Source: an uncultured Collinsella sp.
Lineage (GTDB): Bacteria; Actinomycetota; Coriobacteriia; Coriobacteriales; Coriobacteriaceae
Length of the DNA stretch: 27,082 nucleotides
Direction: 5' to 3'
NCBI GenBank assembly: GCA_902494565.1
Contig: CABUTN010000025.1
Location: 1 to 27,082 of the forward strand
Shown here: in pieces, positions 1 to 7,559 of the stretch
Numbering within the stretch: position 1 is the first letter of the stretch
Layout: each line of letters opens with the position of its first letter
Notes under the pieces: generated by a model
What the model saw: only the letters and a program-made list of their open reading frames with translations
Told to the model about the DNA's origin: nothing
Database searches by the model: none
Translations under genes and position numbers: made by a program

Positions 1-1
1 C

Positions 2-430
2 GAGGGCCCGCATGCCGTCATCGGCGCCGAGCTCGCCCGTCGTTATGGCGAGAAGCCCGTTATCGTCCACGCTATCGAGGCTCACCATGCCGATGTCGAC
101 CCCAACACGGTGCTCGATGTCCTGGTGCAGGCCGCCGATGCTGTCTCAGCCTCTCGCCCCGGTGCCCGTCGCGAGTCTGCCGAGAACTACATCAAGCGCC
201 TTGAGAAGCTCGAGGAGATCGCCAACTCCCATGACGGCGTCGAGCGTACCTATGCCATGCAGGCTGGTCGCGAGGTCCATGTCATGGTTCAGCCGGACAA
301 GATCTCCGATGCCCAGTCCACGGTTCTGGCTCACGATATCGCCCATCAGATCGAGGAAGAGATGGAGTATCCCGGTCAGGTGCGCGTCGTCGTGATTCGC
401 GAGAGCCGCGCTGTCGATATCGCTAAATAA
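2..430 (+). CDS. rny: Ribonuclease Y, C-terminal part (5' end outside window)
   Basis: This is the C-terminal ~142 residues of RNase Y, the membrane-anchored endoribonuclease that initiates mRNA decay. The reading frame is open from the window edge. It starts in the HD domain (EGPHAVIGAELARRYGEKP, then HAIEAHHADVDP) and continues through the conserved stretch VQAADAVSASRPGARRE, where the family has ADAISAARPGAR. It ends with the usual C-terminal domain (QIEEEMEYPGQVRVVVIRE). The N-terminal transmembrane anchor, coiled coil and KH domain must lie upstream of the window. The stop codon is 1 nt before the next gene's ATG, so the two are probably translationally coupled. Identification is firm; only the N-terminus is missing. 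Confidence 0.95.
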   Translation, partial: EGPHAVIGAELARRYGEKPVIVHAIEAHHADVDPNTVLDVLVQAADAVSASRPGARRESAENYIKRLEKLEEIANSHDGVERTYAMQAGREVHVMVQPDKISDAQSTVLAHDIAHQIEEEMEYPGQVRVVVIRESRAVDIAK

Positions 431-431
431 T

Positions 432-1517
432 ATGAGCGACGCGAACGAGCTCATCTCATTTATCGCGTCGATGTCGGGGGAGGGCAACCTTCGCGTCGAG
501 GAGAACCTTGGCGAGGGGTATGTCCGCCTCCGCGTTTCGGAGGCCGAGCGGCGCCAGGCAAAGCACGACATTCAGCATGTCGAGGATATCGTCATCGAAA
601 TGCTCCGTAATGCTCGCGATGCCGGCGCCGACAAGGTCTATCTCGCCACGACCAAGGAAGATGGCGTCCGCACGCTTGTCTTTCTGGATAACGGCTCGGG
701 TGTTCCGCAGGATATGCAAGAGCGAATCTTCGATGCTCGCGTTACCTCAAAGCTCGAGAGCATGAAGATGGACCGTTGGGGCGTTCACGGTCGTGGCATG
801 GCATTGTTTTCGATCAAGCAGAACACCGACGAGGCCCGCGTGGTCACGTCTGGTGTCGATCTTGGCTCAGCCTTTAAGGTGAGCGTTGCGGCCGACCGCC
901 TCAGCGAGCGTGCCGATCAGTCCAGCTGGCCCCAGGCCGTCAAGGATGAGGACGGACGTTATGTCTGTGCTCGCGGTCCGCATAATATTATTCGCGCTGC
1001 CTGTGAGTTTGCGCTCGAGGAGTTGCGTGGTTGCGATGTCTATCTTGGTTCTCCGTCTGAGATTGCCGCGACCCTTTATGCTCAGGCGTCAAGTCGGCTC
1101 GATACGTCTCGTCTCCTGTTTATTGATGACGAGAGCGAGCTTCCGGTTGTCGATCGTTTAGGCCTTGCCTCTGATGCCGAGGACTTTATCCGTATCTGCT
1201 CGGGTTTGGGTCTTGAGATGTCTGATCGCACGGCACATCGCATTTTGGCAGGGCAGATTAAACCCGTTCGCGGTGTGACCGCGCGTCTGCTGCGCGAGCG
1301 TGATTCGTCCTCGCATGCGCCGGCTCCTGTCGATCTCGCGAAGGATCGTCGCGGGCTACGTATTGCCAAGGATGACATGGCACAGTTTTCGCGTGCTGTG
1401 GAGCGCGACTTTAATGACCTTGCCGCCCGGTACTATCTCAACCTTTGCGGCGACCCAAAGATTCGTGTTTCGCGTGATCGAATCACTGTGACCTTTGATC
1501 TTGCCAAAGAGGAATAG
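432..1517 (+). CDS. GHKL-type ATP-binding protein (histidine-kinase-like ATPase fold)
   Basis: A 361-residue cytosolic protein with a GHKL/Bergerat ATP-binding fold. The N-box is at about residues 52-65 (VIEMLRNARDAGAD), the G1 box at about 80-90 (FLDNGSGVP) and the G2 box at about 114-125 (WGVHGRGMALFSIK). There is no H-box with phosphoacceptor histidine, no membrane segment and no receiver domain, so it is not a standard sensor kinase. The C-terminal half is not a domain I recognise. The ATG is 1 nt after the rny stop and lacks a clear Shine-Dalgarno site, which suggests coupling to rny. The partnership with rny and the downstream spoVS suggests a role linked to RNA decay or cell state, but that is inference and the substrate is unknown. 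Confidence 0.8.
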   Translation: MSDANELISFIASMSGEGNLRVEENLGEGYVRLRVSEAERRQAKHDIQHVEDIVIEMLRNARDAGADKVYLATTKEDGVRTLVFLDNGSGVPQDMQERIFDARVTSKLESMKMDRWGVHGRGMALFSIKQNTDEARVVTSGVDLGSAFKVSVAADRLSERADQSSWPQAVKDEDGRYVCARGPHNIIRAACEFALEELRGCDVYLGSPSEIAATLYAQASSRLDTSRLLFIDDESELPVVDRLGLASDAEDFIRICSGLGLEMSDRTAHRILAGQIKPVRGVTARLLRERDSSSHAPAPVDLAKDRRGLRIAKDDMAQFSRAVERDFNDLAARYYLNLCGDPKIRVSRDRITVTFDLAKEE

Positions 1518-1523
1518 TGCCTT

Positions 1524-1541
1524 TACCGAGTCCACTCGGTA
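1524..1541 (+). other. Short perfect inverted repeat upstream of spoVS
   Basis: TACCGAG and CTCGGTA form a perfect 7-bp stem around the 4-nt loop TCCA. The repeat sits 6 nt after the stop of the ATPase gene and ~50 nt before the spoVS start. No T-run follows, so a Rho-independent terminator is unlikely. It may be an operator or an RNA-processing hairpin separating the two genes. Confidence 0.45.
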
Positions 1542-1591
1542 CGATACAGTTATTGCAGTTAAAACGTACTTTTAAACGCAGGAGTTTCTTC

Positions 1592-1909
1592 ATGGATTGC
1601 CTGAAGGTATCAAGCAAATCATCGCCCGCGTCCGTTGCCGGCGCCATCGCCGGCATGGTCAAGGATGGTGTACCCGTCAACATCCAGTGTGTCGGCGCTG
1701 GTGCTGTCAACCAGGCCATTAAGGCCGTGGCTATCGCGCGCGGTTTTTTGATTCCAACCGGTTTTGATATTTCCTGCGCGCCCGTGTTCTCCGACATCCT
1801 CATTAACGGGGAGTCGCGCACGGCCATCCGCCTTTCTATCTACGTTCACCAGATCAATCGAGCTGCTATGGATAACGTCGTCATGGATGATGTTAAGCCT
1901 GTGGCATAG
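1592..1909 (+). CDS. spoVS: SpoVS family protein
   Basis: A 105-residue protein covering the whole SpoVS (Alba-like fold) family. Recognisable segments are LKVSSKSSPASVAGAIAG, VNIQCVGAGAVNQAIKAVA and the FLIPTGFDISCAPVF region. In Bacillus, SpoVS affects septation and spore coat steps; in non-sporulating bacteria its role is unknown but probably nucleic-acid related. The start was chosen at the ATG preceded by AGGAG at 1580-1584 with 7-nt spacing; an upstream in-frame ATG at 1517 lacks a ribosome binding site and adds a non-conserved extension. It lies between rny and miaB, as in Bacillus, where rny, spoVS and miaB are neighbours. Collinsella is not known to sporulate, so a developmental role is not implied. 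Confidence 0.92.
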   Translation: MDCLKVSSKSSPASVAGAIAGMVKDGVPVNIQCVGAGAVNQAIKAVAIARGFLIPTGFDISCAPVFSDILINGESRTAIRLSIYVHQINRAAMDNVVMDDVKPVA

Positions 1910-1958
1910 CTTCTGCTTGCCTCGATTCGCCTCCCTTCCATCGTTAGGACTTATGCAC

Positions 1959-3329
1959 ATGGACCAGCGTTCCGTACGCGATATTCTTGCCGGTAAAACC
2001 TACTTTATCCGCACCTTTGGCTGCCAGATGAATCAGCACGATTCCGAGCGCGTGAGCGGTCTGCTCGATTCGTATGGTTGCCTCATGGCGCTCGATCCCG
2101 AGCATGCCGATATCGTTGTCTTCATGACATGCTGTGTGCGTGAGGCCGCCGATACTCGCCTGTACGGTCAGTGCAATTCCTGCAAAAGCCTGCCGCCTTC
2201 GCCTTCTGGCAAGCGTGTGGTTGCCGTGGGCGGCTGCATCGCGCAGCGTGATGGCGAGGGCCTGCTCACCAACGTCGATAACGTCAATGTCATCTTTGGC
2301 ACGCATTCTATCGCACATGTGGCCGAGCTCATTGCCGAGGCGTTCCTTGACGGCAAGCGTCATATCCGCACCAATGAGCATGAGGATACGGATGCCATGA
2401 GCATGCCGTGGCATCGCGAGACCCAGTATCACGCCTGGGTGCCCATCATGACGGGCTGCAATAATTTCTGCACCTATTGCATCGTGCCGTACGTGCGCGG
2501 TCGCGAAAAGAGCCGCCCCTTCGAGGAAATTGTCGACGAGGTGACCGGTTTGGTGCGCCAGGGCGTGCGTGAGATTACGCTGCTGGGCCAAAACGTTAAC
2601 TCATATGGTCGCGATCTGTTTGGCAAGCCACGTTTTGCCGATTTGCTGCGCGCGGTGGGCGATACGGGCGTCGAGCGCATCTTCTTTACCTCTTCTCATC
2701 CTAAGGATCTGCTGCCCGAGACCATCGACGCTATGGCCGAGACGCCCGCCGTCATGCCGCAGCTTCACTTGGCCGTTCAGTCGGGCTCCACGCGCATCCT
2801 CAAAGAGATGAATCGCTGTTATACACGCGAGGGCTATCTGGGCCTGGTCGATCGCATTCGCAATCGCATGCCCGATATCGCGCTCTCGACCGACATTATC
2901 GTTGGCTTCCCGGGCGAGACTGAAGAAGACTTTGAGCAGACGCTCTCACTTGCCGAGACGGTCCGCTATGCTCAGGCCTATACCTTCATCTATTCCAAGC
3001 GCGCCGGTACCCCGGCTGCAGAGATTGAAGATCCTACGCCGCATGAGGTTATTCTCGAGCGTTTCAACCGCCTGGTTAAGGTTATCGAGACCACGGCACA
3101 CGAGTATAACCAGGGTGAGCTTCATACTGTGGTGCCGGCGCTCATTGAAGGTACGAGTAAAAAGAACGATGCGGTGCTGCTGGGTAAGAGTCCCAAGAAT
3201 CAGACCGTTCATGCGCCCATTCCCGAGGGATATAGCATCGACCAGCTTGTCGGTAAGATCGTTGATGTTAACGTCGACGTTGCTAAGACGTGGTATTTGT
3301 CCGGCTCCGTTGTGGGCGAGCCGCGCTAA
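1959..3329 (+). CDS. miaB: tRNA-2-methylthio-N6-dimethylallyladenosine synthase MiaB
   Basis: A radical SAM methylthiotransferase that adds the 2-methylthio group to i6A37 of tRNA. With the ATG at 1959 it has 456 residues. The N-terminal UPF0004 domain carries the three cysteines of the second [4Fe-4S] cluster (C22 in FGCQMNQ, one of C58/C59 in MTCCVRE, C93 in GGCIAQ). The radical SAM motif CNNFCTYC lies at C167/C171/C174, and the C-terminus has a TRAM-like domain. AGGA at 1946-1949 is 9 nt from this ATG and only 3 nt from an alternative ATG at 1953, so 1959 is preferred. The stop overlaps the miaA start by 1 nt, placing two consecutive steps of the same tRNA modification in one transcript. 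Confidence 0.96.
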   Translation: MDQRSVRDILAGKTYFIRTFGCQMNQHDSERVSGLLDSYGCLMALDPEHADIVVFMTCCVREAADTRLYGQCNSCKSLPPSPSGKRVVAVGGCIAQRDGEGLLTNVDNVNVIFGTHSIAHVAELIAEAFLDGKRHIRTNEHEDTDAMSMPWHRETQYHAWVPIMTGCNNFCTYCIVPYVRGREKSRPFEEIVDEVTGLVRQGVREITLLGQNVNSYGRDLFGKPRFADLLRAVGDTGVERIFFTSSHPKDLLPETIDAMAETPAVMPQLHLAVQSGSTRILKEMNRCYTREGYLGLVDRIRNRMPDIALSTDIIVGFPGETEEDFEQTLSLAETVRYAQAYTFIYSKRAGTPAAEIEDPTPHEVILERFNRLVKVIETTAHEYNQGELHTVVPALIEGTSKKNDAVLLGKSPKNQTVHAPIPEGYSIDQLVGKIVDVNVDVAKTWYLSGSVVGEPR

Positions 3330-4267
3330 TGGTTTCTCCCGGGGCAGGTCTTTCCGCCGTTGCGATCGTTGGTCCGACGGCGGTAGGTAAGAGTGATGTT
3401 GCCGACCGTTTGGCCGCTCGTCTTTCGTCCGAAGTGCTGTCGTGTGATGCGATGCAAATCTATCGCGGCATGGACATCGGTACCGCAAAGATGGCGCCCA
3501 ATGAGTGTACGGCGCCGCTGCGTCTCGTCGACATTGTAGAGCCGGGTGTGGCGTACTCTGCGGCGCTTTATCAGGCTGACGCTCGCGCACATGTTGAGCG
3601 CTTGCTGGGCGAGGGCCGCCTACCGGTATTTTGCGGGGGTACAGGCTTGTATCTCAAGGCTGCTCTCGATGAGATGGACTTTCCCTCGGGCGAGCTTGTG
3701 GACGATCGTCGCGCGGGGTATCAGGAACTTGCCGAGCGCATAGGCGAGGAAGCGCTGCACGCGCTGCTTGCCGAGCGTGACCCCGAGTCCGCTGCGGTCA
3801 TCCATCCCCATAATGTTCGCCGCGTGATTCGCGCGCTCGAAATGCACGATGATGGTGTGTCCTACGCGCAGCAAAAGTCGCAGTTTAGTGTTCCGCGCGA
3901 GCATTATCATGCCCTATGGTTTGGTCTGACGCGCAATCGCAAGGTGCTCTACGAGCGCATTAACCTGCGTGTCGATATGATGTTTGAGCAGGGTCTTGTC
4001 AATGAGGTCCGCAGTCTTATGGGGCAGGGGCTGGGAGATGCCCTGACGTCGATGCAGGCAATTGGCTATAAAGAGATCATCGATGCTTTCAATGGCTTGA
4101 TAAGCATGGATGAGGCTCGCGAACTCATCAAGATGCGTTCGCGTCGCTATGCCAAACGTCAGCTTTCGTGGTTTAAGCGCGATGACCGTATCGTGTGGTT
4201 TGATATGGACGAGTTTACGATCGATGAGGTCGTTGAGGACATCCTGCATCGTATTGAGGCTGCCTAA
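3329..4267 (+). CDS. miaA: tRNA dimethylallyltransferase MiaA
   Basis: Transfers the dimethylallyl group from DMAPP to N6 of A37 in tRNAs reading UNN codons, producing the substrate of MiaB. The 312-residue protein has a P-loop at residues ~12-20 (GPTAVGKSD), the conserved DAMQIYRGMDIGTAK segment and VFCGGTGLYLKA. The RRVIRALE and GYKEI segments are typical of the family. The ATG overlaps the miaB stop (TAATG), and its own stop overlaps the hflX start in the same way. The tight miaB-miaA-hflX coupling implies stoichiometric translation. Confidence 0.96.
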   Translation: MVSPGAGLSAVAIVGPTAVGKSDVADRLAARLSSEVLSCDAMQIYRGMDIGTAKMAPNECTAPLRLVDIVEPGVAYSAALYQADARAHVERLLGEGRLPVFCGGTGLYLKAALDEMDFPSGELVDDRRAGYQELAERIGEEALHALLAERDPESAAVIHPHNVRRVIRALEMHDDGVSYAQQKSQFSVPREHYHALWFGLTRNRKVLYERINLRVDMMFEQGLVNEVRSLMGQGLGDALTSMQAIGYKEIIDAFNGLISMDEARELIKMRSRRYAKRQLSWFKRDDRIVWFDMDEFTIDEVVEDILHRIEAA

Positions 4268-5556
4268 TGGCCCGTTTCCCCCTTGTTCCCACGGCACCCG
4301 AGCCCGAGCGTGCCATATTAGTTGGTGTTGAGTGGCGCGACAATGCATGGCCGCTCGATCGTTCGCTTGACGAGCTTGAGCGCCTGGCGCACACGGCTGG
4401 CGCCCGGTGTGTTGCTCGTTTGTCGCAGCGACTGGTTAAACCCTATCCTAAATCGTTTATCGGTTCCGGCAAGGTTGAAGAGCTGTGCGGCTTAGTGCAT
4501 CGCATGGATGCCGATGTCGTTATTTTTGACGACGACCTGACGCCCTCGCAGCAATCCTATTTGGAGAAAGCCGTGGGCGAGCCGGTAAAGATTATCGATC
4601 GTACAGCACTGATCTTGGATATCTTTGGCCTGCATGCTCAGACGCGTGAGGGACGCCTACAGGTACAGTTGGCGCAGCTTCAATATCTGTTGCCTCGTCT
4701 GCGTGGCATGTGGAGTCATCTTGCCAAGGAGCAGACGCGCGGCGGCATCGGTTCGCGCTTTGGCCAGGGTGAAAGCCAGCTCGAGGTCGACCGTCGCCTC
4801 ATTCGTAATAAGATCGCTGCGCTTCGTCGTGAGCTCAAGCAGGTTGAACAGCGTCGCGATGTCCAGTCCAAGAGCCGCATTGAGTCTCCGGCGTTTCGCG
4901 TCGCGTTAGCCGGTTATACCAATGCCGGTAAATCGACGTTGCTCAATCGTCTGACCGGCTCTACGGTACTTTCGCAGGACAAGCTGTTTGCTACGCTCGA
5001 CCCGACGACGCGTTCGTATCGCCTGCCCGGCGGTCGCGGCATGACGATCACCGACACTGTCGGCTTTATTCAAAAGCTGCCGCATGGTCTCGTTGATGCC
5101 TTTAAGTCCACGCTGTCTGAGGTTCTTGGTGCCGATTTAATTCTCAAAGTCGTAGATGCGTCTGACGAGGACTATGAGCGGCAGCTGGAGGCTGTTGACC
5201 GCGTGCTTGATGAGATCGGCGCTGGAGAGCGTTTAACGCTGACCGTATTCAATAAAATCGATCTTCTCGATAGCGTTGATCGATTGAGCTTCCGTCGTCG
5301 CTATCCCGAGGCCGTGTTGTTCTCGGCCCAGACGGGCGAGGGACTCGACGATCTCGTCGACCGTATTGCTCGTGAGGCGGCTGCTACCGATGTGTTGCTC
5401 TCTGCTGATATCCCGTATCGTGAGGGCGCCCTCATCACGCTGGTGCATGAGCAGGGAACCCTTTTGCACGAGGAATATCTTGAGGACGGCGTTCGTATTG
5501 TGGCGAAGCTACCGGCCCGTATCGCGCCGCGGCTCGAGCGTTATCGCACCGAGTAG
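4267..5556 (+). CDS. hflX: GTPase HflX
   Basis: A 429-residue ribosome-associated GTPase that splits stalled ribosomes in other bacteria. The N-terminal HflX domain covers roughly residues 1-190, including QTREGRLQVQLAQLQYLLPR and GIGSRFGQGE. The GTPase domain begins at ~210, with G1 GYTNAGKST (residue ~216), G3 DTVGF and G4 NKID. The FIQKLPHGLVDAFKSTL stretch after G3 is diagnostic. Translation is probably coupled to miaA through a TAATG overlap. The 3' end overlaps the convergent minus-strand gene by 16 nt, and no terminator is visible there. Confidence 0.96.
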   Translation: MARFPLVPTAPEPERAILVGVEWRDNAWPLDRSLDELERLAHTAGARCVARLSQRLVKPYPKSFIGSGKVEELCGLVHRMDADVVIFDDDLTPSQQSYLEKAVGEPVKIIDRTALILDIFGLHAQTREGRLQVQLAQLQYLLPRLRGMWSHLAKEQTRGGIGSRFGQGESQLEVDRRLIRNKIAALRRELKQVEQRRDVQSKSRIESPAFRVALAGYTNAGKSTLLNRLTGSTVLSQDKLFATLDPTTRSYRLPGGRGMTITDTVGFIQKLPHGLVDAFKSTLSEVLGADLILKVVDASDEDYERQLEAVDRVLDEIGAGERLTLTVFNKIDLLDSVDRLSFRRRYPEAVLFSAQTGEGLDDLVDRIAREAAATDVLLSADIPYREGALITLVHEQGTLLHEEYLEDGVRIVAKLPARIAPRLERYRTE

Positions 5557-6245
5557 ACGAGTTCCAAAATGCCCAGAATGATGGGCTGATGCAGTAGATA
5601 AAAGGGGAGTGCGTGACGTCCAAGGCTGGCGAGCGCCGGGATGGGATTGGCGTAGGCCCAGCTTGGGACGGTCTTATCGATTCCCTGCGCTATGTGTGCG
5701 GCGAAGTATCCTGCAAGATACATAAAGAAAAACGGGATGATGGGGTAGTAATCACCTGAAACAAACCCAGGGCTCGGAAATCCCAGCCACGCCAGGTAGG
5801 GGACAGGATAGATCGTTTTGGGGATACTCCAAGTGAGGGCGAACAACACAAGGCATAGGGACATGCCCCATCTCGCCGATATCTTCTTAAGGACGGGATC
5901 GGTCAACGCCACGATGCCGGTACATGCGGCCATGCAGTAGATGATGCCAAAATTAACCGAATCGTCTACTGAGACAAGTGTTGTTGCCAACCAGACGACG
6001 AGTGCTGCTAAGGCGTATTTGGCGGCACGTTTGATATTGTTGCGTGAGAGCGTGCACATCCAACCCGCGATAAACAGGAATACCCAGCTGATGCTGGCAC
6101 GCCAGATGTCTTGAAAGACGGTCTGTGTAAACCAGGGCATATCCCAACCGTACAGGTAGGCGAAATCGTAGCAAGCGTGAAAACCTGCCATTGAAATCAT
6201 CGTAAACCCGCGGACGGTATCAAAGATGGTGATGCGTTTTTGCAT
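5541..6245 (-). CDS. Membrane protein, DUF1624/heparan-alpha-glucosaminide N-acetyltransferase-like
   Basis: A 234-residue polytopic membrane protein with about six to seven hydrophobic segments. It opens with RITIFDTVRGFTMISMAGFHACYD and ends with the LGRHALPFYLLHQPIILG motif. Both are typical of the DUF1624/acyltransferase-type family, which includes eukaryotic HGSNAT and transfers acetyl groups across a membrane. The bacterial substrate is unknown; a cell-envelope glycan is plausible. Its ATG overlaps the lexA stop codon by 1 nt, so it should be translated with lexA and may be mildly SOS-induced. The 3' end overlaps hflX by 16 nt in convergent orientation. Confidence 0.8.
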   Translation of the reverse strand: MQKRITIFDTVRGFTMISMAGFHACYDFAYLYGWDMPWFTQTVFQDIWRASISWVFLFIAGWMCTLSRNNIKRAAKYALAALVVWLATTLVSVDDSVNFGIIYCMAACTGIVALTDPVLKKISARWGMSLCLVLFALTWSIPKTIYPVPYLAWLGFPSPGFVSGDYYPIIPFFFMYLAGYFAAHIAQGIDKTVPSWAYANPIPALASLGRHALPFYLLHQPIILGILELVYSVR

Positions 6246-6889
6246 TACGAGAACCGGCGCATTAAGCCGACGACTTTGCCCAAGATAACGGGATTCGTTG
6301 CATAGATAGGCTCCATGGTGTCATTCTCAGGCTGCAGGCGTACGCGTCCCTGCTCCTTGTAGAACGTCTTGACGGTCGCTGAACCATCAATCATGGCCAC
6401 GACAATTTCGCCGTTCATGGCACTCTTTTGTTCACGGACGATGATGTAATCGCCATTGAAGATGCCGACATTGATCATTGAGCTCCCATGCACCTCAAGG
6501 ATAAAGGAACCCTGATCAGTGGCGATTTCGGTCGGGATAGTAAAAGTGTCTTCGATATTCTGTTCGGCCAGAATGGGAATCCCAGCCGCGACTCGACCAA
6601 CGAGCGGTAGCGAGACCGTTCCGCGAGGTGCGGTGGGCTCGTCAGATTTAGAAATTGAGACCGAGGAACCGTCCTCGTTAAAGAGTTCCAGGGCGCGCGG
6701 TTTGGTGGCATCGCGCTTGAGTAGCCCGCGCGCTTCCAGGGCAGATAGATGGGCGTGCACGGTGCTGGGGGAGGAAAGACCCACGGCAGAAGCCATCTCG
6801 CGCACGCTGGGCGGATAACCCTTCTCCTGCTGATATTCCTTGATGAAGTCGTAAATTTGCTGCTGACGCTTGGTAATTTTGCGAGCCAT
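6245..6889 (-). CDS. lexA: LexA SOS repressor
   Basis: A 214-residue transcriptional repressor of DNA-damage genes that self-cleaves when stimulated by RecA. The N-terminal winged helix-turn-helix (KRQQQIYDFIKEYQQEKGYP; then GLSSPSTVHAHLSALE) is followed by the Ala-Gly cleavage site in GRVAAGIP. The S24 peptidase domain has the catalytic serine in HGSSMI and the lysine in ATVKTFYKE. The ATG at 6889 was chosen because an AGAGGA site lies 7 nt upstream and the protein then begins at the conserved MARKITKRQ; an in-frame upstream extension to 6994 would run into the operators. It is divergent from the LysM gene, with shared LexA boxes, so it is autoregulated. Confidence 0.96.
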   Translation of the reverse strand: MARKITKRQQQIYDFIKEYQQEKGYPPSVREMASAVGLSSPSTVHAHLSALEARGLLKRDATKPRALELFNEDGSSVSISKSDEPTAPRGTVSLPLVGRVAAGIPILAEQNIEDTFTIPTEIATDQGSFILEVHGSSMINVGIFNGDYIIVREQKSAMNGEIVVAMIDGSATVKTFYKEQGRVRLQPENDTMEPIYATNPVILGKVVGLMRRFS

Positions 6890-6912
6890 CAGGGCATCCT
6901 CTCTACCCATGT

Positions 6913-6982
6913 CAAACAAATGTTCGAATTTTGCTTGACAGGAACAACTGTTCGAAGATAATAATAACCGAACATTCGTTCT
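6913..6982. promoter_or_regulatory. Three LexA operators (SOS boxes) at 28-bp intervals
   Basis: Three matches to the Gram-positive SOS box CGAAC-N4-GTTCG lie between lexA and the LysM gene: CAAACAAATGTTCG at 6913-6926, GGAACAACTGTTCG at 6941-6954 and CGAACATTCGTTCT at 6969-6982. Each differs from the ten fixed positions at one place. Start-to-start distance is exactly 28 bp in both cases. The middle box sits inside the spacer of the plus-strand promoter. The first box is 24 bp from the lexA start codon. Confidence 0.9.
6935..6962 (+). promoter_or_regulatory. Sigma-70-type promoter for the LysM gene
   Basis: A perfect -35 TTGACA at 6935-6940 is followed after 16 bp by GATAAT at 6957-6962, one mismatch from the -10 consensus. 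Transcription would begin near 6970, inside the third LexA box, ~80 nt before the LysM start codon. Bound LexA at the middle box would cover the spacer. Confidence 0.75.
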
Positions 6983-7049
6983 CGCGCTAGACATTTTTGT
7001 CCGCGCGGCTTGATAAAACTGTTCTCAGCAAAACACGCGAGAGGAGAAC

Positions 7050-7502
7050 ATGATGAACGCAACGAATATGGTCCAGGGAAACCTCGCCCTTAAGCTCGAG
7101 ACGCCTGCAGAACCCACTTTTACGGTTGTTCAGGGTGGCCGCTCCGGCTTTCAGCCTTTGACTGTAAAGCCTGCTCGCAATCAGCAGACTGTAGTCGCGC
7201 CGGCCCGCGTTGCCCTGAAGGTTCCGACGATTGTCGCCTTTGCCGTTGCGCTTACGCTCTTCTTTGTCCTCGCTACGTCGGTCTTTAGCGCTCGTCACGC
7301 CGCGTATGCCGAGTCCGTTTCCAACGTTACCTACGAGACCATTCGCGTTCAGCCTGGCGACTCTCTTTGGTCGCTTGCCGAGGAATATCCAATCGAAGGC
7401 CTTTCCACGCAAGAGACTTCCGACATGATCCGTAACGTCAATCATCTGGAGCATGGTTCGCTCGCCGCCGGTGCGCATCTTAAGGTTCCTGCTCGTTCGT
7501 AA
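7050..7502 (+). CDS. LysM-domain membrane protein, candidate SOS cell-division inhibitor (YneA/Rv2719c-like)
   Basis: A 150-residue protein with a ~65-residue cytoplasmic N-terminus, one transmembrane segment at about residues 67-90 (VPTIVAFAVALTLFFVLATS) and an external LysM domain (IRVQPGDSLWSLAEEY to GAHLKVPAR). This architecture and the position divergent from lexA match Bacillus YneA and mycobacterial Rv2719c, SOS-induced proteins that halt septation. The promoter contains a LexA box in its spacer. The GAGGAG ribosome binding site is 3 nt from the ATG at 7050 and 6 nt from a second ATG at 7053, so either may be used. Family membership is clear; the division-inhibitor role is inferred from context. 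Confidence 0.82.
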   Translation: MMNATNMVQGNLALKLETPAEPTFTVVQGGRSGFQPLTVKPARNQQTVVAPARVALKVPTIVAFAVALTLFFVLATSVFSARHAAYAESVSNVTYETIRVQPGDSLWSLAEEYPIEGLSTQETSDMIRNVNHLEHGSLAAGAHLKVPARS

Positions 7503-7515
7503 TCATTATCGCGCT

Positions 7516-7559
7516 GCGCATGGTACCCTTGTTATCGTTTAAGAGGAGGTACCATGCGC
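7516..7559 (+). promoter_or_regulatory. 12-bp perfect hairpin enclosing the nrdR start codon
   Basis: GCGCATGGTACC (7516-7527) is perfectly complementary to GGTACCATGCGC (7548-7559), with a 20-nt loop. The 3' arm contains the nrdR ATG (7554-7556) and the last two bases of its GGAGG ribosome binding site. In the mRNA this stem would hide the start codon, so it may control translation. It could instead be a DNA operator dyad. Confidence 0.6.

Noticed and set aside
7021..7049. GTTCTC / GAGAAC inverted repeat before the LysM gene
   Set aside because: Only a 6-bp stem with a 17-nt loop; likely chance, although it covers the ribosome binding site.
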